Shown here: piece by piece, positions 37,051-39,034 of the stretch
Layout of the letters: every line of letters begins with the position of its first letter
Numbering within the stretch: the stretch's first letter is position 1
Program-made: the position numbers and the translations under genes
From: Pseudomonas sp. Ga0074129
GTDB lineage: Bacteria; Pseudomonadota; Gammaproteobacteria; Pseudomonadales; Pseudomonadaceae
NCBI GenBank assembly: GCA_001465025.1
Contig: LNDO01000022.1
Coordinates: 1 to 39,034 of the forward strand
Direction of reading: 5' to 3'
DNA length: 39,034 nucleotides
Notes under the pieces: generated by a model
Database searches by the model: none
The model's input: the letters and a program-made list of their open reading frames with translations, nothing else
Told to the model about the DNA's origin: nothing

Positions 37051-38955
37051 ATGTCCAAGCGTCAAAGCAAAACCGGTGTTCAACACCTCGTCTACCAAGC
37101 CAAAACTGGCTTCCAGTACTACCTCACCTTCCCAAAGCATTTCGCACTCAACCAAAAGCTTCCGGCACAAATTCGCTGGTCCCTCGGGTATGACGAAGCG
37201 CTGGCACGCGATCTCGCAAAGCACTTGAACCTGCGCTTCCAAGCACTTCTGCAAAACAGCGACAAAGAGCGCGTGGCGTTCGACGCGGATCTCATTCTTC
37301 GTGATCTGAGCAAATTTCATGACGAGATCAAGCTTACCCTGTCAGACACTAACAAGGTCTGGGCCATTCGCCCCTCGCCATCACGGCTGGCTTCGAGTGA
37401 TCCTACGCGCGGGCATCAGCGCCTGATGAAAGAGTGCAAGGAACACCCTGTGCTCTTCACTCAAGAGCCTGGCGGTGAAATTTATTTCGCACTATTTCCC
37501 AGCCCGCAACTGATAAGGACACTCAACATTGGTTTTACCCGTTTCGACTGGCCACTCGGAACACGCGATCCAGAAGCGGCAAGTGATGCGGCGACATACA
37601 TCTATAACGCGGTCATCGGGCTAGAGACCTGGCCTCTTGAGGCCATCAGCTATGCGCCCCAGCATCCGCTCATCTCAGTGATGTCGCTTTACGAGTACTT
37701 GTGTTTTGCCCGGCCCGATCAAGGCCGCCACTTGCTGCATGTGCCGCCCAACTTGCCGCAATCGGCTTACTCCGTCGGTTTTTATCTGAAACAGCAAAAG
37801 CTGAAAGTCGACTCGTTGGAGTTCTGCAAGCGCTTCAAAACGATTCAGGAAGAGTCCGGGTTGTACTGCATTTCTATCCCGCTCCAGCATGCACGCCTTA
37901 ACCCGAATGTAAAATGGCCCAAGGATATGCGCATCGAATTGCTGACCAGCTCGCCGATTGTCGCGATGCTGTTGATGCAGGCCACACTCGCACAGATCGA
38001 CAAGATTCTGCTGCAGAGCTTCGTTGAAAGCACTTCAGCAGATGCCTATGAGCAGGCCATGCGAGAAATCAGTGATCTGATTCGGCGAACGCTTGGGCCC
38101 ATTCTTCCAGCTGAGCCCATGCCCTCATTACCCGAAATGATCGCGGCGAATGACTCAGTCTATCCACCGCAGGATGCCGGTACAGTTGCGCTGCTTAGCG
38201 CACTGAGCAGTGTTCTGCCTGACGCCCAAAAAACCAAACTCGCGGCACTCTTTGAGACCCCTGCTTGTAATAACCGCATCATTGCGCCCGCGCCTATCAT
38301 GTCTGAGAGCCTTCATTTCGGAGGGCTGATTAAAGAGTTCGAAGAGCGGCAGATTCGGGAAGGCGCTTGGTCGAATCCCCGTACCCTGATCACAATGCAT
38401 GCCCGGCTAGAGGGGTTAGCCGAAATCATCGGCGGCCACCGCAGCATCGAGACGCTGACGCGCGCCGAATTTAATGCGCTACGTGACCTGCTGCGTGGTT
38501 ATCCGAAGAATCGCCATCGCTTGCGTGCAACGCGTAATCAGTCATTGAGCAAGCTCATTCAAGATGGCAAGTTCGAGCCGATTAACGCACGCACGGCGAA
38601 AAAGTTCTTCGAGCTGGCCCGAGCGCTCATGAGCTATGCGCACGATCAGGGCTATCTGACAGAGAATATCGCGGCGGGCCTGACATTCAGCACCAAGGGC
38701 GCAGATTCGCCAAGGAAGCGCACTTATAGCCCGGGACAGATTGAGAAGCTGTTAGCTGGCCCGGTTTACTCGCTCACTGAGCCGCCGCGCTGGCGGCTTG
38801 ATGACTACCGTTTTTGGCTGCCGATTTTAGGGTTGTACAGCGGCGCACGCCTGAGTGAGCTTTGCCAGTTGCGTTTGGGAGATATCCATGAAGAACTCGG
38901 TGTGTGGGTCATCAGCATCAGCCGTTCAGGCGCCAGGCTGCGGATTCCACGCTGA
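37051..38955 (+). pseudogene. Tyrosine recombinase truncated by an IS21-like element
   Basis: A frame of 634 codons starting MSKRQSKTGVQHLVYQAKTG. The N-terminal part is a DUF6538-type domain, the middle a long linker, and a core-binding domain lies at about 420-560. The catalytic domain has only begun (LPILGLYSGARLSELCQLRL, with the first catalytic Arg) when the sequence turns into SRSGARLRIPR and stops inside insertion-sequence repeats. The Lys, HxxR, His and Tyr are lost, so it should be inactive. It belongs to another integrative element at the same tmRNA site. Confidence 0.75.
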
Positions 38956-39034
38956 CTCGGACACCCATTCCACGCACATCCGGACAGTGATTCCACGCTG
39001 ATCCGGACACTCATTCCACGAGCATCCGGACACC
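38943..39034. mobile_element. End of an IS21-like insertion sequence (multiple terminal repeats)
   Basis: Four copies of an ATTCCACG...CCGGACA(C/G) repeat begin at 38944, 38967, 38990 and 39013, exactly 23 bases apart, and run to the window end. Multiple terminal repeats of this type are typical of IS21-family elements in Pseudomonas, where the transposase IstA binds them. The outer boundary is probably within 38920-38943. The transposase genes lie outside. Confidence 0.7.

Overview
The window is most of a lambda-like siphophage prophage with an HK97-type head. The host is probably a Pseudomonas or a close gammaproteobacterial relative. That rests on gene family content, the high-GC codon use, and a 30-base copy of a tmRNA (ssrA) 3' end that marks the right attachment junction near 36.92-36.95 kb. 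The left end of the prophage lies outside the window, because the first gene is cut by position 1. To the right of the junction is a second, truncated tyrosine recombinase, which runs into the multiple terminal repeats of an IS21-like insertion sequence at the window edge.

The late genes are on the minus strand and read leftward from about 18.1 kb to 1. In transcription order they are: a holin-like protein, an HNH nuclease, a probable cos region, terminase small and large subunits, portal, prohead protease, major capsid protein, head-tail connectors and tail completion proteins, the major tail protein, a zinc-ribbon/membrane moron, tail chaperones G and GT joined by a -1 frameshift, the tape measure, and a string of tail-tip and fibre-base proteins. 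Three intrinsic terminators sit inside this run.

The leftward early operon runs from 24.9 to 18.5 kb and follows the lambda plan. It holds a Cro-like repressor, a tR1-like terminator, a CII-like activator, a Rha/antirepressor-like protein, an O-like initiator with iterons and AT-rich repeats inside the gene, and a P-like helicase loader. Small proteins follow, then a dATP/dGTP diphosphohydrolase-like protein, a second tyrosine recombinase, RusA, and a gene in the position of the late regulator Q. The immunity region at 24.95-26.9 kb has three operator-like sites between cro and cI. cI is probably read from a leaderless transcript, and a membrane protein gene follows it in the lysogenic operon. 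A second operator/promoter block (PL-like, TTGACA-N17-GATTAT) lies after that operon's terminator.

The rightward accessory operon (27-36.8 kb, plus strand) starts with a hairpin-rich leader, a small gene, and about 465 bases with no convincing gene. That stretch carries a 19-bp long-range stem and GNRA-capped hairpins, so it is a candidate large structured RNA. Next come small DNA-binding-like proteins, a DUF4942 adenine-type methyltransferase, and a C5-cytosine methyltransferase whose gene overlaps a second full-length ORF in the +1 frame for 909 bases. That second ORF has its own Shine-Dalgarno sequence and protein-like motifs, and it is the most unusual thing in the window. Mosaic accessory genes, an excisionase and the integrase close the prophage beside the attachment site.

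All functional calls come from reading the translated sequence and recalling family motifs. No searches were run.
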